A stretch of 64,000 nt of DNA from Branchiostoma floridae. Lineage: Eukaryota > Chordata > Leptocardii > Amphioxiformes > Branchiostomatidae. The position numbers and the translations under genes are program-made. Location: assembly GCF_000003815.2 (NCBI RefSeq), contig NC_049985.1:3430157-3494156 (forward strand), given 5' to 3'. The notes beneath the pieces are model-generated. The model saw only the letters and a program-made list of their open reading frames with translations, did no database searches and was not told the DNA's origin. Within the stretch, counting starts at the first letter, position 1. Each line of letters starts with the position of its first letter. This document shows, piece by piece, positions 10,790-21,826 of the stretch.

Positions 10790-12440
10790 AAGCACCATGT
10801 ACCAGAATATAATTATTTCAGAGTACCAGAAAAGGACCATTGTCATGAAAAAAGGATATCTGTAAAACTTGTGGAATTTCCACCAATAATGTGACCAAGC
10901 GGAAGGCAATTCCAGCAGCACAAGGATCAGAACAATGGACAGCACCACAAGTTATTTTGCAGTGCTATAAAAGGAACTGTTATCATGCAATAGGGAAAAC
11001 TGTGAAACTTTTATTTAGAGTTTCTACTATGACTGTACCAATGTTGAAGGTACAGTCAAACCTGTCTTTAGCATCCACTCAAGGGACTGGAGAAATGTAT
11101 ATATGGGACCGGAAATCATGTGGCCATGGCCGCATTGTACAGGAAGCTAGAATAGACTATTTTGTCAATGCTTAGGTCAATGGTAAAACTTGGAAGAGAC
11201 CAACAAAAAGTGACCACAATGGCCAGGGGTTCGCTATGCAAAGGTGGCGGCTAATACAGATTTGACTGTACTATCAGCAGCGTCAGAATCAGCACCATGG
11301 ACAGCACCACAATTCATTTCACAGCACCAGAAAAAGACTGTTGTCTTGCAATAGGTAAAACTCTGAAACTTTCAGAGTTTCCACTAAGACTGTGACCAAG
11401 CAGAAGGTAGTTCCATCAGCATCAGGATCAGCACCATGGACAGGAACACATCACTTCACAGTGCTGTTAGAGGAACTCATGTCTTGCAATAGGGAAAACT
11501 GTAAAACTTTTGGAGTTTCCAACAAGACTGCTACCATGGAGAAGAACATTCTATCAGCATCAGTATCAGTACTATGGACAGGACCACAAGTTACTTTACA
11601 GCACCAGAAAGACTCTTGTCTTGCAATAGGTAAAACTGTGAAACTTTCAGAGTTTCCACTAAGACTGTGACCAAGTAGAAACTAATTCCATCAGGATCAC
11701 CACCATGGACAGGACCACACATTGCTTCACAGCAGCAGAAAAAGACTGCTGTCTTTACAATATGGAAAACTGTGAAACTTTTAGAGTTTCTACCAATACT
11801 GTGACCAAGTAGAAAGTAATTCCTTCAGGATCACCACCATGGACAGCACCACAAGATATTTCACAGCACCAGAAAAAGACTTAAGTCTTGCAATGGGGAA
11901 AACTGTGAAACTTTTGGAGTTTCCACTAAGACTGTGACCAAGTAGAAGGTAATTTCAGCAGGATCAGCACCATGGACAGCACCACAAGATATTTCACAGC
12001 ACCAGAAGAAGACTGTTGTGTTTACAGGAGGAAAAACTTTGAAACTTTTGGTGTTTCCACCATGGTGAAGAAAATTCCATCAGCATCAGTATCAGCACCA
12101 TGGACAGGACCACACATAATTTCACAGCAGCAGAAAAAGAACTGTTATCTTGCAATAGGGAATACTGGGAAACTTTTGGAGTTCCCACTATGACTGTGAC
12201 CAATGTTGAAGGTACTCCGTGCAGCATCAGAATCAGCACCATGAACAGGACCACAAGTTACTTCACAGCACCAGAAAAATACTTTACAATAAAGAATACT
12301 GGGAAAATTTTGGAGTTTTGACTAAGACTGTGACCAAGCAGAAAGTAGTTCCATCAGGATCAGCACCATGGACAGGACCACAAGTCATTTCACAGCAGCA
12401 TATGAAAAACCGTTGCCATGCAATAAGGAAAACATCTTGG
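10790..12440. repeat. ~134 bp tandem array, about 11 units
   Basis: Each unit carries CAGCACCATGGACAGGACCA, TTTCACAGCACCAGAAAAAG, TTGCAATAGGGAAAACTGTG and ACTAAGACTGTGACCAAG. The phrase TGTGACCAAG or its variants lies at 11393, 11667, 11801, 11935, 12196 and 12330, giving a period of about 134-137. Short open frames in it are by-products; 134 is not a multiple of three. The array is interrupted by the MITE at 11051-11270. Confidence 0.92.
11051..11270. mobile_element. pogo/Tigger-like MITE at a TA inside the array
   Basis: Ends are TACAGTCAAACCTGTCTTTA (11051) and CAGATTTGACTGTA (to 11270), inverted. The flanks GTTGAAGG and CTATCAGCAGCG match the neighbouring unit phrase at about 12205 (GTTGAAGG then ACTCCGTGCAGC), so the insertion lies within one unit. 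The interior has the 'CTCAAGGGACTGG ... GTGACCACAATGGCCAGG' text typical of this family. TA target use and CAGTCAAACC ends suit Tc1/mariner-pogo elements. No transposase. Confidence 0.8.
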
Positions 12441-12974
12441 GGCTATCCAGCTCCGGTACACCAACACAATAAATCTCTCACCAGCAGGATATGAAGGACA
12501 TTATTCAAGCTGTACTTTAAAGAGCCTCATATCTTTGCAAGTCTGCAAGATGGATTTGCTAATCTCAAACTCTCGACAGAAGACAGAAGTCTTAGACATA
12601 CGTCATGCCTTACATCTTGCCTTAAGTGTAAGACTTTATTAAGAAAGAAAGTGGGGTACAGGTTTGAACATCATCTTCAGGATATGTCTGATCCGGTAGG
12701 CTATCCAGTCCTGGCAATATGAAACGGCATGAGTCCTATGGGAGGATGGTTTCTATTGCAACTGCCACATATTGTGTAATATGAACATCTAAGAGGAGAC
12801 AAGACTATTATGCAAAGACTTGTAGTGCTATTGTCCTAAAGGCAACTTTGCTAAAAGCACGAGAAAGATGTTAAGTTAAACTCATTTGTCATACTTTCTA
12901 GATAGCCAAATTAAGAACATGTTGTAACACCACTCTCGAACAACGCACCAAAGATGTTCTATGCCCCATGTTGG

Positions 12975-13400
12975 AGTGGCTTCAAGATGATATATCCCCA
13001 TGCTTGAGTGACTTCCTTTCTCTCCTATAGCAATCTTAACTTCTTGAGTGTACCCCTTCTGAGACTCTCCAAATGGACTAGCCTCCCTTACCTTTCTATA
13101 AGTTTGCTAAAAACACAAGAAAGAATTCCTTCAAGATGACTTATCCCTATGCTTGAGTGACTTCCTTTCACTCCTCCAGCAAACAACTTCTTGAGTATAC
13201 CCCATCTGAGACTCTCCAAATAGACAAGCCTCCTTACCTTTCTATAAGTTTGCTAAAAACACAAGAAAGAAATCAAGATGATATATCCTTATGCTTGAGT
13301 GACTTCCTTTTACTCCTCCAGCAATCTTAACTTCCTGAGTATACCCCTTCTGAGACTCTCCAAATAGACAAGCCCTTCCTCACATTTCTACAAGTTTCAA
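12975..13400. repeat. ~146 bp tandem array, three units
   Basis: TTCAAGATGATATATCC, ATGCTTGAGTGACTTCCTTT, TGAGACTCTCCAAAT and TTTCTATAAGTTTGCTAAAA recur, starting at about 12980, 13129 and 13272. The last unit is partial. Confidence 0.9.
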
Positions 13401-13769
13401 CTGTGCAACCTTCGAGATAAAAACCCAAGTACTTTCCAACTAGGTGGAGGGACTCAATATAAGTGCCCTACAGAAGGGTGCCTTCCCACTGGGTTGAGTG
13501 ATTTACCTTTCACAAGCACTTATCTTTCATTCAAGACATCCTGTTCCAAGAAAAATCACTTACCTTGCAGAAAGTTCCAAGAAACAGTGCTACCCTTGCA
13601 GGAAGTTAGATAATAAAGACGCTGCTTCCAGACAATGCAATCTGGCCAAGGGGAAAATTACACCTGAACTGAGAGATACTAAACTTACCAAAGGCAAGGT
13701 GACTGTAGAAAAACTTCACTCTCTCAGGAAATGAGACTAGCAATGTGGCAAACAAGATGATGGAAAAGC
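13401..13769. other. noncoding stretch between array and transposon
   Basis: Contains a degenerate repeat of CTTACCTTGCAG/AAGTTCCAAGAAA-type phrases (13558-13610). Otherwise nothing is recognised. Confidence 0.35.
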
Positions 13770-13771
13770 TA

Positions 13772-14706
13772 CGAGGCTGCTTCAAAAAGTAATGTCACTA
13801 GTTTCATAACAGGCTCATTTTTTCCTCGAATGAGTTGAAATTTGACACAAAGGTAAAGCCATATCTCCTTTTGAGATTGATATAGCTCACTTTGTTGTTC
13901 ACATTTCTATGAGTGACTGACTTGAGTTCTAGCTGACCACACCCTTGTTATCCCGTCGAAAGAAATTAGAGGTTCAATTTATGTGCAATTGATAATGTCC
14001 TTAACTCACTTGTAGCTATTGTATGACGCTGAAATTTACACATGTATCAAGTTCTATTTCTTCATAAGGCACATGCACATGTTCACCTTTGAAATACAAT
14101 CATGTTTTCTTTTTTCGTTCCTTGGGTGAAGTGAGGTATGACCCCAGTCATCAGTGCCGTTAATTAGGGGTGGGCTGATTAAAGTTTCTGTAGTGGACTT
14201 TTCAATAAACAGAAAGAAATCAAACTTTGCACACTTCTAAGTCTTGAAACAACCAATAACTGTGCCAAGTTTCGTATCTTTTGGTTGATGGAAAATTAGT
14301 CTATAAAACCTTTGATAAACAAACCACGTATTTGGCTATTAATCAAACTGCCTGTAATATAGTAACTCGCTCCTTTCCAGCAGCTGTAAAAGATGAACCA
14401 TTGGGAGTTCAGATATGAAAATTGGCATGTAACCTACAGAGACCTTATTTATTATACAGGTGAAATTTCGGCTTCCTACAGTAGTTATAAGAGGGTCAGA
14501 TCTAGAGGAACAGATCTTCTGACAAACTTCCAGGGGTATGATTATCTTGAAATCAACTCAGTTGCTCATAAAAATGTGAACAACAAATTGAGATATTCTA
14601 ATCTCAAGAGAATATATGCCTTTACATTTGTGCCAAATTTCATCTCATTCGAGGAAAAAATGAGCCTGTTACAAAACTAGTGACATTACTTTTTGAAGCA
14701 CCCTCG
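13772..14706. mobile_element. 935 bp mariner-type element with ~155 bp TIRs
   Basis: The left end CGAGGCTGCTTCAAAAAGTA and right end (reverse complement CGAGGGTGCTTCAAAAAGTA) start inverted repeats that stay alignable for about 155 bp at roughly 85% identity. A TA flanks each side (13770-13771, 14707-14708), as in Tc1/mariner elements. The 95-codon open frame at 14393 overlaps the right TIR and shows no DDE/D transposase motif, so the copy is non-autonomous. Confidence 0.85.
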
Positions 14707-14708
14707 TA

Positions 14709-15539
14709 TTAGTGGGCAGCAGTATTTTTTTTTGCTATTCATCAAAGTTACCAAAGAAGTATGTGTTTTGGGGCTTTGACTTAAAAATTTGTTTTGACTA
14801 TTTAAACTAACTGTTGTCATAAGACCTATGAGTGGAATGATACATTTTTATATCTAAATGACACTGGCATATTCATGTTCTTTTTTATGGTTGCTGTTAA
14901 TTTGGGAGTCTGGATTTGCAATTGAGATATTTCCACAATTGTAATTTGTGGTCATGAATAATCAGGACAAGCATAAATGAATTGACAGTATCCCCTTGAG
15001 GCTAAATATTAGACATGTACTTTGCAAAGTACAGTGCATGAGTAGGTGTATGATCTCACTGTAGGGCTACATGTGCACATTCACTACAGTGTTATGACCA
15101 TTATTCAATACTTCACAGGTGTTGATTGTTCAAAGTTTAAGATAATGTTGCCAAATGCAATCAGGAGTCCCTTAATATATACCTATTTCACAATGGTTGG
15201 AAGTATTTTCATGATGAAGATATTAGAATCAGAGTTATGGTTGTGCAAAGGTGCAGGCAATTTTGGCTACTGTAAGGCCACACAAATTACTTGTAATTGG
15301 TTCTCAGACTTTTGAAGCAACAGGTCATGATGAAAGCAGAGGGCAAGGAGGAAAACTTGCATCTAACTACATGTGTATGATATGTATGTGTAGTTGTATT
15401 CTCCCCCTGAAACTGTGTGTTACAGGGAACAAACTAAGGTGCCATTCCTCACAGTTTGGTTTCCCTGTAGGGCAGCACACCCCACAGAGTTTCACTTATC
15501 ATTGTCTTCAACTGTTACATAACTAATCACACATAAGCC
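14709..15539. other. noncoding stretch, nothing recognised
   Basis: No repeat structure, RNA gene or coding frame of a known family is seen. A phrase at 15487-15535 (GTTTCACTTATCATTGTCTTC) is the first degenerate unit of the array that follows. Confidence 0.35.
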
Positions 15540-15725
15540 CTAAGGCTCCTTACATTAGGGCGCATCAACCCTCTCTGAATCGTGACAGTGGCAGGTTTTG
15601 TCTTCCCACCATTTATGACTCGCTGCTGCCTGACGTCATCCAACTTCCGGAACCTCAGTGTAGTGAGTCTTCCATCTGACAAAGGTCAGAGTTGTCGACT
15701 GAAAATTTATGGTGAGTTTTTCCCC
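15540..15725 (+). promoter_or_regulatory. candidate promoter and first exon: CRE, ETS site, splice donor
   Basis: A perfect CRE palindrome TGACGTCA (15631-15638) is followed 4 bp later by an ETS-like CAACTTCCGG. About 70 bp downstream ATTTATG is followed by GTGAGTTTTT (about 15711), a good 5' splice site. The block is GC-balanced and interrupts a repeated region, since array phrases occur on both sides. CRE plus ETS followed by a donor is typical of CpG-type promoters, but no TSS or protein can be shown. It could instead be an enhancer. Confidence 0.3.
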
Positions 15726-15759
15726 TATGTGTTGGAACAATGTTTAAACTTTTTTTCAC

Positions 15760-16580
15760 TAAGCCCTTAGGCTCATACAGAAGCGTAGGCCAAACCAACT
15801 CCTTGGCTCTTGGATAACTAAAATAAAGTTTCACTTATCATTGTCTTCAATGGTTGCATAACTAATTCCACATAAGCCCTTAGCCAAGGTCATTTCAATT
15901 CCTTGGCTCTTAGATAACTGAAATAAAGATTCACATATCATTGTCTTCAACTGTTACATAACTAATCACACATAAAGCCTTAGGCTCATACGGAAGCTAA
16001 GGCCAAACCAACTCCTTGGCTCTTGGATAACTAAAATAAAGTTTCACTTGTCATTGTCTTCAACTGTTACAAAACTAATCGCACATAAAGCCTTAGGCTC
16101 ATATGGAAGCCAAGGCCAAACCAACTCCTTGGCTCTTGGATAACTAAAATAAAGATTCACTTATCATTGTCTTCAACTGTTACAAAACTAATCGCACATA
16201 AAGCCTTAGGCTCATATGGAAGCCAAGGCCAAACCAACTCCTTGGCTCTTGGATAACTAAATTAAAGATTCACATATCATTGTCTTCAACCGTTACATAA
16301 CTAATCACACATAAAGCCTTAGGCTCATACGGAAGCCAAGGCCAAACCAACTCCTTGGCTCTTAGATAACTGAAATAAAGATTCACATATCATTGTCTTC
16401 AACTGTTACATAACTAATCACACATAAAGCCTTAGGCTCATACGGAAGCGAAGGCCAAACCAACTCATCGGCTCTTGGATAACTTAAAATAAAAATCCAC
16501 TTATCATTGTCCTCAACTGTTGCATAACTAGTTCCACATAAACCCTTAGGCTCATATGGAAGCAAAGGCCTTACCAATTC
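15760..16580. repeat. ~114 bp tandem array, about 7 units
   Basis: Units contain GCCTTAGGCTCATACGGAAG, AACTCCTTGGCTCTTGGATA and TTATCATTGTCTTCAACTGT. Starts of the GCCTTAGGCTCAT phrase lie at about 15763, 15978, 16090, 16205, 16317, 16430 and 16547, with one unit (about 15880) shortened. Confidence 0.93.
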
Positions 16581-16599
16581 CTAATGAAAGTAGGAATTG

Positions 16600-17150
16600 C
16601 AGAAGATGGAGATTCTAGATTTTAAGAAAAATATAATCTTATATTATATTACTACCTCAAAATCAATAACTAACATGTAACATTGGTGTTGCCTAACACA
16701 CTGTAAACATGGATTTACCAAGGAAAAGCCCTCAGGCTTCATTTTCAAATTTATATTTCAATCAAAAGAAAAATATAATCTTATATTATATTACTACCTC
16801 AAAATCAATAACTAACATGTGACATTGGTGTTGCCTAACATACATGTAAACATGGATGTACCAAGGTACAGCCCTAAGGCTTTGTTTTCAAATTCACCTT
16901 TCAATTAAAAGAATAGCCTAATCCTATATCTAATTACTATAATATTACTTCAAAATCAATGATTAACATGTAACATTGGTGTTGCCTAACATACTGTAAA
17001 CATGGATGTATCAAGGTAAAGCCTTAGGCTTCGTTTTCAAATTCACGTTTCAATTAAAAGAATAGCCTAATCCTATATTACTATATTACTTCAACATCAA
17101 TGATTAACATGTAACATTGGTGTTGCCTAACATACACTGTAAACATAGAT
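16600..17150. repeat. ~140 bp tandem array, four units
   Basis: TATAATCTTATATTATATTA or variants, ACTAACATGTAACATTGGTG, TTGCCTAACA and GTAAACATGGATGTACCAAGG recur four times. The array abuts the preceding one; its units also carry a 'GCCCTAAGGCTT' phrase like the previous family, which may point to a shared origin. Confidence 0.92.
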
Positions 17151-17159
17151 GCACTTTTA

Positions 17160-17384
17160 ATGAAGTCTCTGTGGCTTTAACTGAATTACATTCTCCCATT
17201 AAGGCCTATAATGATGTGATTATTACAGATAAACAAACCACACAGTGTCCTACAGGGAGATTCATCTGCATTCCGACAGGGGAGTCGCAAAAGTAATGTT
17301 TGCTGATGTGATGGGTAACAAACAAAAGCAAATAACAGTGCGCCTGCACGCACGTGGGTCTTCAGGGATGTCTGCCTATACACA
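17160..17384. promoter_or_regulatory. conserved-looking block with forkhead-like and E-box motifs
   Basis: A non-repetitive block between two arrays contains GATAAACAAACCAC, GTAACAAACAAAAGC and GCAAATAAC, all forkhead-like, and CACGTG (about 17351). It may be a regulatory element kept between expanding arrays. Evidence is motif content only. Confidence 0.2.
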
Positions 17385-17770
17385 TTACAGTGTTTGCGGC
17401 TTTACAGAGGTTTCAAAATAATGATTTTGGTTTACGGAAAAGTCAAGGTACATTCATAAATGTATCCATCTCACAGCTAGGTGCTTGTTTGCATTTATTG
17501 TATTATTTTCATCATCGTTTTCTTTATGCCAGTACGTATCACAGTTTTTACTGCTTTACAGAGGTTTCAATATGATGATTATGGTTTATGTAAAAGTCAT
17601 GGTACGTTTACAAGTGTATTCATCTCACAGCTAGGTGCTTGTTTGCATTTATTGTTTTTTGTTTTCTTCAGCTAGAGGTTTGAAAATAATTATGGGATTA
17701 CTTTAAAGTCAAGGTATGCTTATAAATGTATCCATCTCCCAGCAAGATGCTTGTCAGCATTTATTGCAAT
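17385..17770. repeat. ~150 bp tandem array, three units
   Basis: GCTTTACAGAGGTTTCAA, GTCAAGGTACATTCATAAAT and CAGCTAGGTGCTTGTTTGCA recur at about 17398, 17557 and, more diverged, 17670. Confidence 0.88.
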
Positions 17771-18394
17771 TCTGTTTTCTTTTTAGAATTGATTAGATTA
17801 GGTAGACAACCACTGTGACTCTGCACTTTTTTTACAGTGGTGTCCTTGACTTCATGAATAATCTGTATCAGACAAAAGCAATGCATGTTCAAAAATTCAT
17901 GAAAATTAAGTTGTTACTTTCGTCACTCAGGTGAAAATGAGTACAGATCTTAAGTTTTCAACCTCTTATGAGATGAGATGTGATGTAAAGCGATTGGTCC
18001 ACTGTTTACTGTGACTGTCAAAATCTTCCCTGTAATGGCTGTAAAATGAACCTGCCTAATGTACAGAACATAGCGTGTCTTTTATAACCACTGGAATACA
18101 AAAATGTGTCAGTTGAAGAATGAGATAATCTGGATAAACCACCAGTAATGTTCATTGAGGATTTTTTTTAAAGTATTGCAGCAGCTCTTGTCAAATAGTA
18201 TCTTTTTTGCTGCAGTCTTTTTCTCAAATAGGTTTGACATTTGCAATACCCTGTTGTTAATACAACTGGCTTTGAAAACAAAAGACCGAAAACAGGTTTT
18301 ACCCCCAAATCCAAATTGAGGCCAGAGGTGTCCCTCCTGAAATTGCTTCTTACCACCAGCCGACTGCTCATAAAAGGCAAATCTGTCGCATTAT
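17771..18394. other. noncoding stretch, fragment of SINE-like tail
   Basis: CGTCACTCAGGTGAAAATGA (about 17921) resembles the SINE tail phrase at 33120-33150. Nothing else is recognised. Confidence 0.3.
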
Positions 18395-18545
18395 CCATCT
18401 TACTTAATCCGACTCATCCCCGGGCAGACCCTAATCCTGACACCTGCTGGTTGCCACGGCAACGGCTTAATCTCTCCCGGGATCTAGTCGGCGGGACCCC
18501 TCGCTCTAATCCTCGTATTGATCCCGTTCTCGGCGCCTAGTCACC
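18395..18545. promoter_or_regulatory. candidate cis-regulatory module: X-box plus TAATCC cluster
   Basis: GTTGCCACGGCAAC (18450-18463) is a near-perfect palindromic RFX X-box. Around it are TTAATCC (18404), CTAATCC (18431), TTAATCT (18467) and CTAATCC (18506), the core of K50 homeodomain sites (Otx, Pitx, Gsc), and an E-box CACCTG (18441). The block is GC-rich and non-repetitive between AT-rich arrays. Motif density is seen directly; the regulatory role is inferred. X-boxes often sit near ciliary genes. Confidence 0.4.
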
Positions 18546-18595
18546 TGGAGTTCCGATGCATCAGTTATCCCACCTGTGGTGCATCTTCTGTTGTG

Positions 18596-18785
18596 TAAAA
18601 ATTTCTTGGGAAGGGTTCTGAGAGGTCTTTGAAACTTTCTTGAAAAGGGTTCTAAGAAGTCTTTGAAAATTTTTTGGGAAGTGTTCTGAAAAGTCTTTGA
18701 AATTTTCTTGGGAGGGGTTCTAAGAAGTCTTTGAAACTTTCTTGGGAGGGGTTCTAAGAAGTCTTTGAAGTTTTCAGTTATACCA
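18596..18785. repeat. 34 bp minisatellite, about 5.5 units
   Basis: GGTTCTAAGAAGTCTTTGAA and ACTTTCTTGGGAGG form the unit. Successive GGTTC starts at 18716 and 18750 give 34 bp. A 174-codon open frame on the minus strand runs through it, but because 34 is not a multiple of three the peptide repeats only every three units and lacks any known domain; I regard it as fortuitous. Confidence 0.93.
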
Positions 18786-19964
18786 CTACACCAATATCTT
18801 TTAACCCCTATTGGATTGGTTACACCCCCTATGTTCTGACACCCTCTAACCCTTACTTTAACCCTACCCAGAACGTAATGTGCATAATATAGCTTGGTAT
18901 CCACAGCCTGACCCTGTAACCCTGACAAAGGTGTGTTGGAACATAAACACATGAGAACACATGGCAGTCCCTTCATGGTGGTTCTTTCAATGTAGAAACT
19001 TTCTTGGCAAGTTCTTGGAGAAGTCTTCAAACTTTCAATATTCCTATCATTCCATTTATTTACAATTTATTATGACTTCCATCTTTTATGTTGTGTAATA
19101 AGCATTGTTCAAGCTTCATTGTTGCCATCCTATGCTAGCAAACACAGTTTTTTAAGCCCAAATGGTGAGTCTTTATGCTCTGATTCCCTATTGGTTTCAT
19201 TCTTGGGAGCTCTTCATCTGGAATCCCATTAGATACAACATCATCAATTTTTCCAATCCTAGCAAATTGTCTCTTCTGACCTATTGGCATTGCCGTGGGC
19301 CACAATGATTGTGTTACTTACAAGGTTAGGCAACCTTCCAATGTTGTGTCTCCTCCATACACCTTTGATGACTTTGGCAATCTCCCAACAACTTTTGAAT
19401 CCTCCATACAACAAACTGGTAACTTTGGAATCCTCCCAACAAGTAGTTTTGAATCCTATCTACATAGCAGGAACTTTTGGAGTTATCTTATTACATTCTA
19501 ATGTTCTCATTTTGTCTTCATTCACAGCCAACATCCTTTCATTTGTTGTCAATTCACCATTTGATCCCACATTGTTAGCAGCTCTATTGCTTTCACTTCA
19601 CCTTCAGTGACATCAGAAGGCCCTTTGCAACTTTGGAGTCCTCCTTTAAGAGTTTTAAGTTCCCATTTTTGTCTTCATTGACCACAAAGATCCCCTCATT
19701 TGTTTTATGTTCACAGTTTGATCCTCCATTTTAGGAACACCAATGCTGGTTAACCCTCGACAATTTTAGCAGTTTCACTATCGTTTCATTTAGTCATTGC
19801 CTTGGAGTTGGACTTAACTCAGTCTTGGCAACTTATAACCTCGCAAAAAATACAAAGTATTAGATGAATGAAGAGCCAAGTCATGTTTTCCTGTTGCAAA
19901 ATTGTTGGCAACAAAAGTCTAAGAAGTTCAACCAAGTAAATAAGATGATGTGGGTTTTATCACG
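18786..19964. other. noncoding stretch with degenerate CTCCCAACAA repeats
   Basis: Between about 19320 and 19640 phrases like CTTTGGCAATCTCCCAACAA and TTTTGAATCCTCC recur at roughly 35 bp spacing, a decayed short-unit array. Several 70-110 codon open frames here follow from that composition. No protein family is recognised. Confidence 0.4.
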
Positions 19965-20305
19965 TTTAAAAGTGAGACATGTTTGCTCAAAAAGTGGAGC
20001 AACACGTTCATTCATTCTCCAGTATTGAGACTGCCTCAGGCATCAGAGTGTGTAGGAAGAAATTGAGGAGAAAGCTGCTTTAGATCTCCGTTAGTCTTGA
20101 CAAACGAGGTTGGTATGGGTTTTAGTGCAAAACAAAAACAGACAAGTTTAACTTCTGTCTTAAGTGGGACATGTTTGCTCCAAAAGTGGAGCAACACGTT
20201 CAGTTTCCAGCTAGTTTTAAGACTGCCTCAGGCGTCAGAGTGTGCAGGAAGAAATTGAGGAGAAAGCTGCTTTAGATCTCCGCTAGTCTTGACAAACGAG
20301 GTGCT
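19965..20305. repeat. two tandem copies of a ~185 bp unit
   Basis: AGTGGAGCAACACGTTCA, GACTGCCTCAGGC, AGAAATTGAGGAGAAAGCTG and TTAGTCTTGACAAACGAGGT or variants occur at about 19975-20111 and 20165-20301, with only a few differences. The copies look young. Confidence 0.92.
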
Positions 20306-20731
20306 CTCTTCGGATCAAGGACTTGGCCAGCACCAAAGGAAAGTTTGGGCCAGCAATCAATTAACTGCTGGTTTGAAGCATCATTTAACCTTTAGAATAA
20401 AGGAGTATACCTTGGTTTACATAGAGACCATAGAGTGGGGAAACTAGATAAAACGTAGACATTTATCATTGTCAACAGGTGCAGCGCCTGTTTCAACATC
20501 GCCAAAAGGTTCTTGTCCGCTTGTATATTGAAAAGTTAGGATATAGTCAATTGGGTCAAGTTAAAGTTCATAATGGGTAGAAGAAGATTGAATTTCATGT
20601 CTAAAATCCATAGTGTCTGCAGCATATATCATTTGCCAGCCGTAGGTGAAGGCCAGTGGATGCTATCTGAAATGTCTGACCATTTACAAAATCTATCCGT
20701 TTGCTTTTAAATGAGTAACTTTTGTATTGCA

Positions 20732-20943
20732 TACTGTAAATGCAGAAATGTTCGCGGTGGATTTATGTTCGCGGTTTTCGCGGTGGCCGATTCACCGCTA
20801 ATTTAAAACCAACGCGAACATTTTTTCGTGGCAGTAAGAGACTACAGTGCATGGTACTACCGCGAACTTAAAACCACTGCGAAAAGTCCTTTTTCCTGCT
20901 ACCGCAAAATTAAATCCCCGCGAACTTAAATGCATTTACAGTA
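20732..20943. mobile_element. MITE with TACTGTAAATGC ends, copy 1
   Basis: Ends are TACTGTAAATGC (20732-20743) and GCATTTACAGTA (20932-20943). Subterminal GTTCGCGG and CCGCGAAC phrases are also inverted (GTTCGCGGTGGATTTATG against CCCCGCGAACTTAAATGC). TA at both edges could be the target duplication. A second, inverted copy lies at 34374-34580. Length 212 bp, no coding capacity. CpG content is unusually high for its surroundings. Confidence 0.88.
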
Positions 20944-21414
20944 TCTTATAACCTGATTTGAGCACAAAAGGTATACATCCCTACATAAATTACTGGTCAC
21001 TTCCAGCATCCTTACTTGACCTTTTCCTCTTGGCATGGATCCCTAAACCTCCCCCCATTGTGCGTAGCACACTGGATGGAGAAAAGAAAGATATACAACC
21101 ATAGCCTCCCACCCTACGCCACTAAGTCAAAGAAAAATGCTGCAGCTGTCTATTACCTTCACCTTCTAATGCAAAGTAGTTAAAGGAAATTTATGACACA
21201 TCCCAAGTGCGTTTACAAGAAATCTCTGTCTGTGACTGTAATTCGGTGCTCTTAATAAGTTCTGCTGCCATTTGGATCCGTGCCATCTCCATTTCCGATT
21301 CATGGGGTCCCTTAAGGATTGCGGTAATTGGCTTGTTTGTGCGAGATATGAGATTTGCCACACGGGGCCAAGATTTCAGCAGGGAGGGAACTGAACTATT
21401 CTGGTAAAGTATAG
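20944..21414. other. noncoding stretch with a conserved-looking block
   Basis: The part at about 21180-21375 is non-repetitive and GC-balanced (for example CGGTAATTGGCTTGTTTGTG), and may be a conserved noncoding element. Nothing else is recognised. Confidence 0.25.
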
Positions 21415-21610
21415 CCCTGTAGTTCATTGCATTGGTAGCAGCTTCACAGTTGAGCTCCTGGTTCCCAATTACTTGGTAACTGGGAGACCCTGGTTTGAAT
21501 CCGGGTAAGGGCATCCTAGTTGGACCTACAGAGTCTTTTAGAAGGGACATAAGTGTGGTTCCAGTGTTTAAGGAGGTGCCATGAGCATGATACAACAGCC
21601 TCATTACTCA
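21415..21610 (+). mobile_element. tRNA-derived SINE-like sequence
   Basis: GGTTTGAATCC (21492-21502) fits the pol III B box, and ATTGGTAGCAGC about 60 bp upstream could be a decayed A box. The piece between them can form a tRNA-like arm (CCCAATTACTTGG, ACTGGGAGACCCTGG). A distinct tail follows to about 21610. Boundaries are uncertain. Confidence 0.4.
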
Positions 21611-21826
21611 AATTGGTACCTTGTGGCTGTATAGTATAGTACAACAACAAGGATAAAACTGCATGGTCAGAATCCCAGTAGTGTGAGGCACTCCTAAAAG
21701 TGGGTATGAGTCTCAATTTGTTAACCAGTATAAACTGACTGTTGCAAACCTTCAGAATGATGTTTTCCCATCATTTCAACTTTAATTGCCCGAAAATCTT
21801 ACCTAGCCAATGTTGATATCTCAACC

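Noticed and set aside
18506-19030. 174-codon minus-strand open frame
   Set aside because: About a third of it is the 34 bp minisatellite and the rest has no recognised domain, start context or splice logic.
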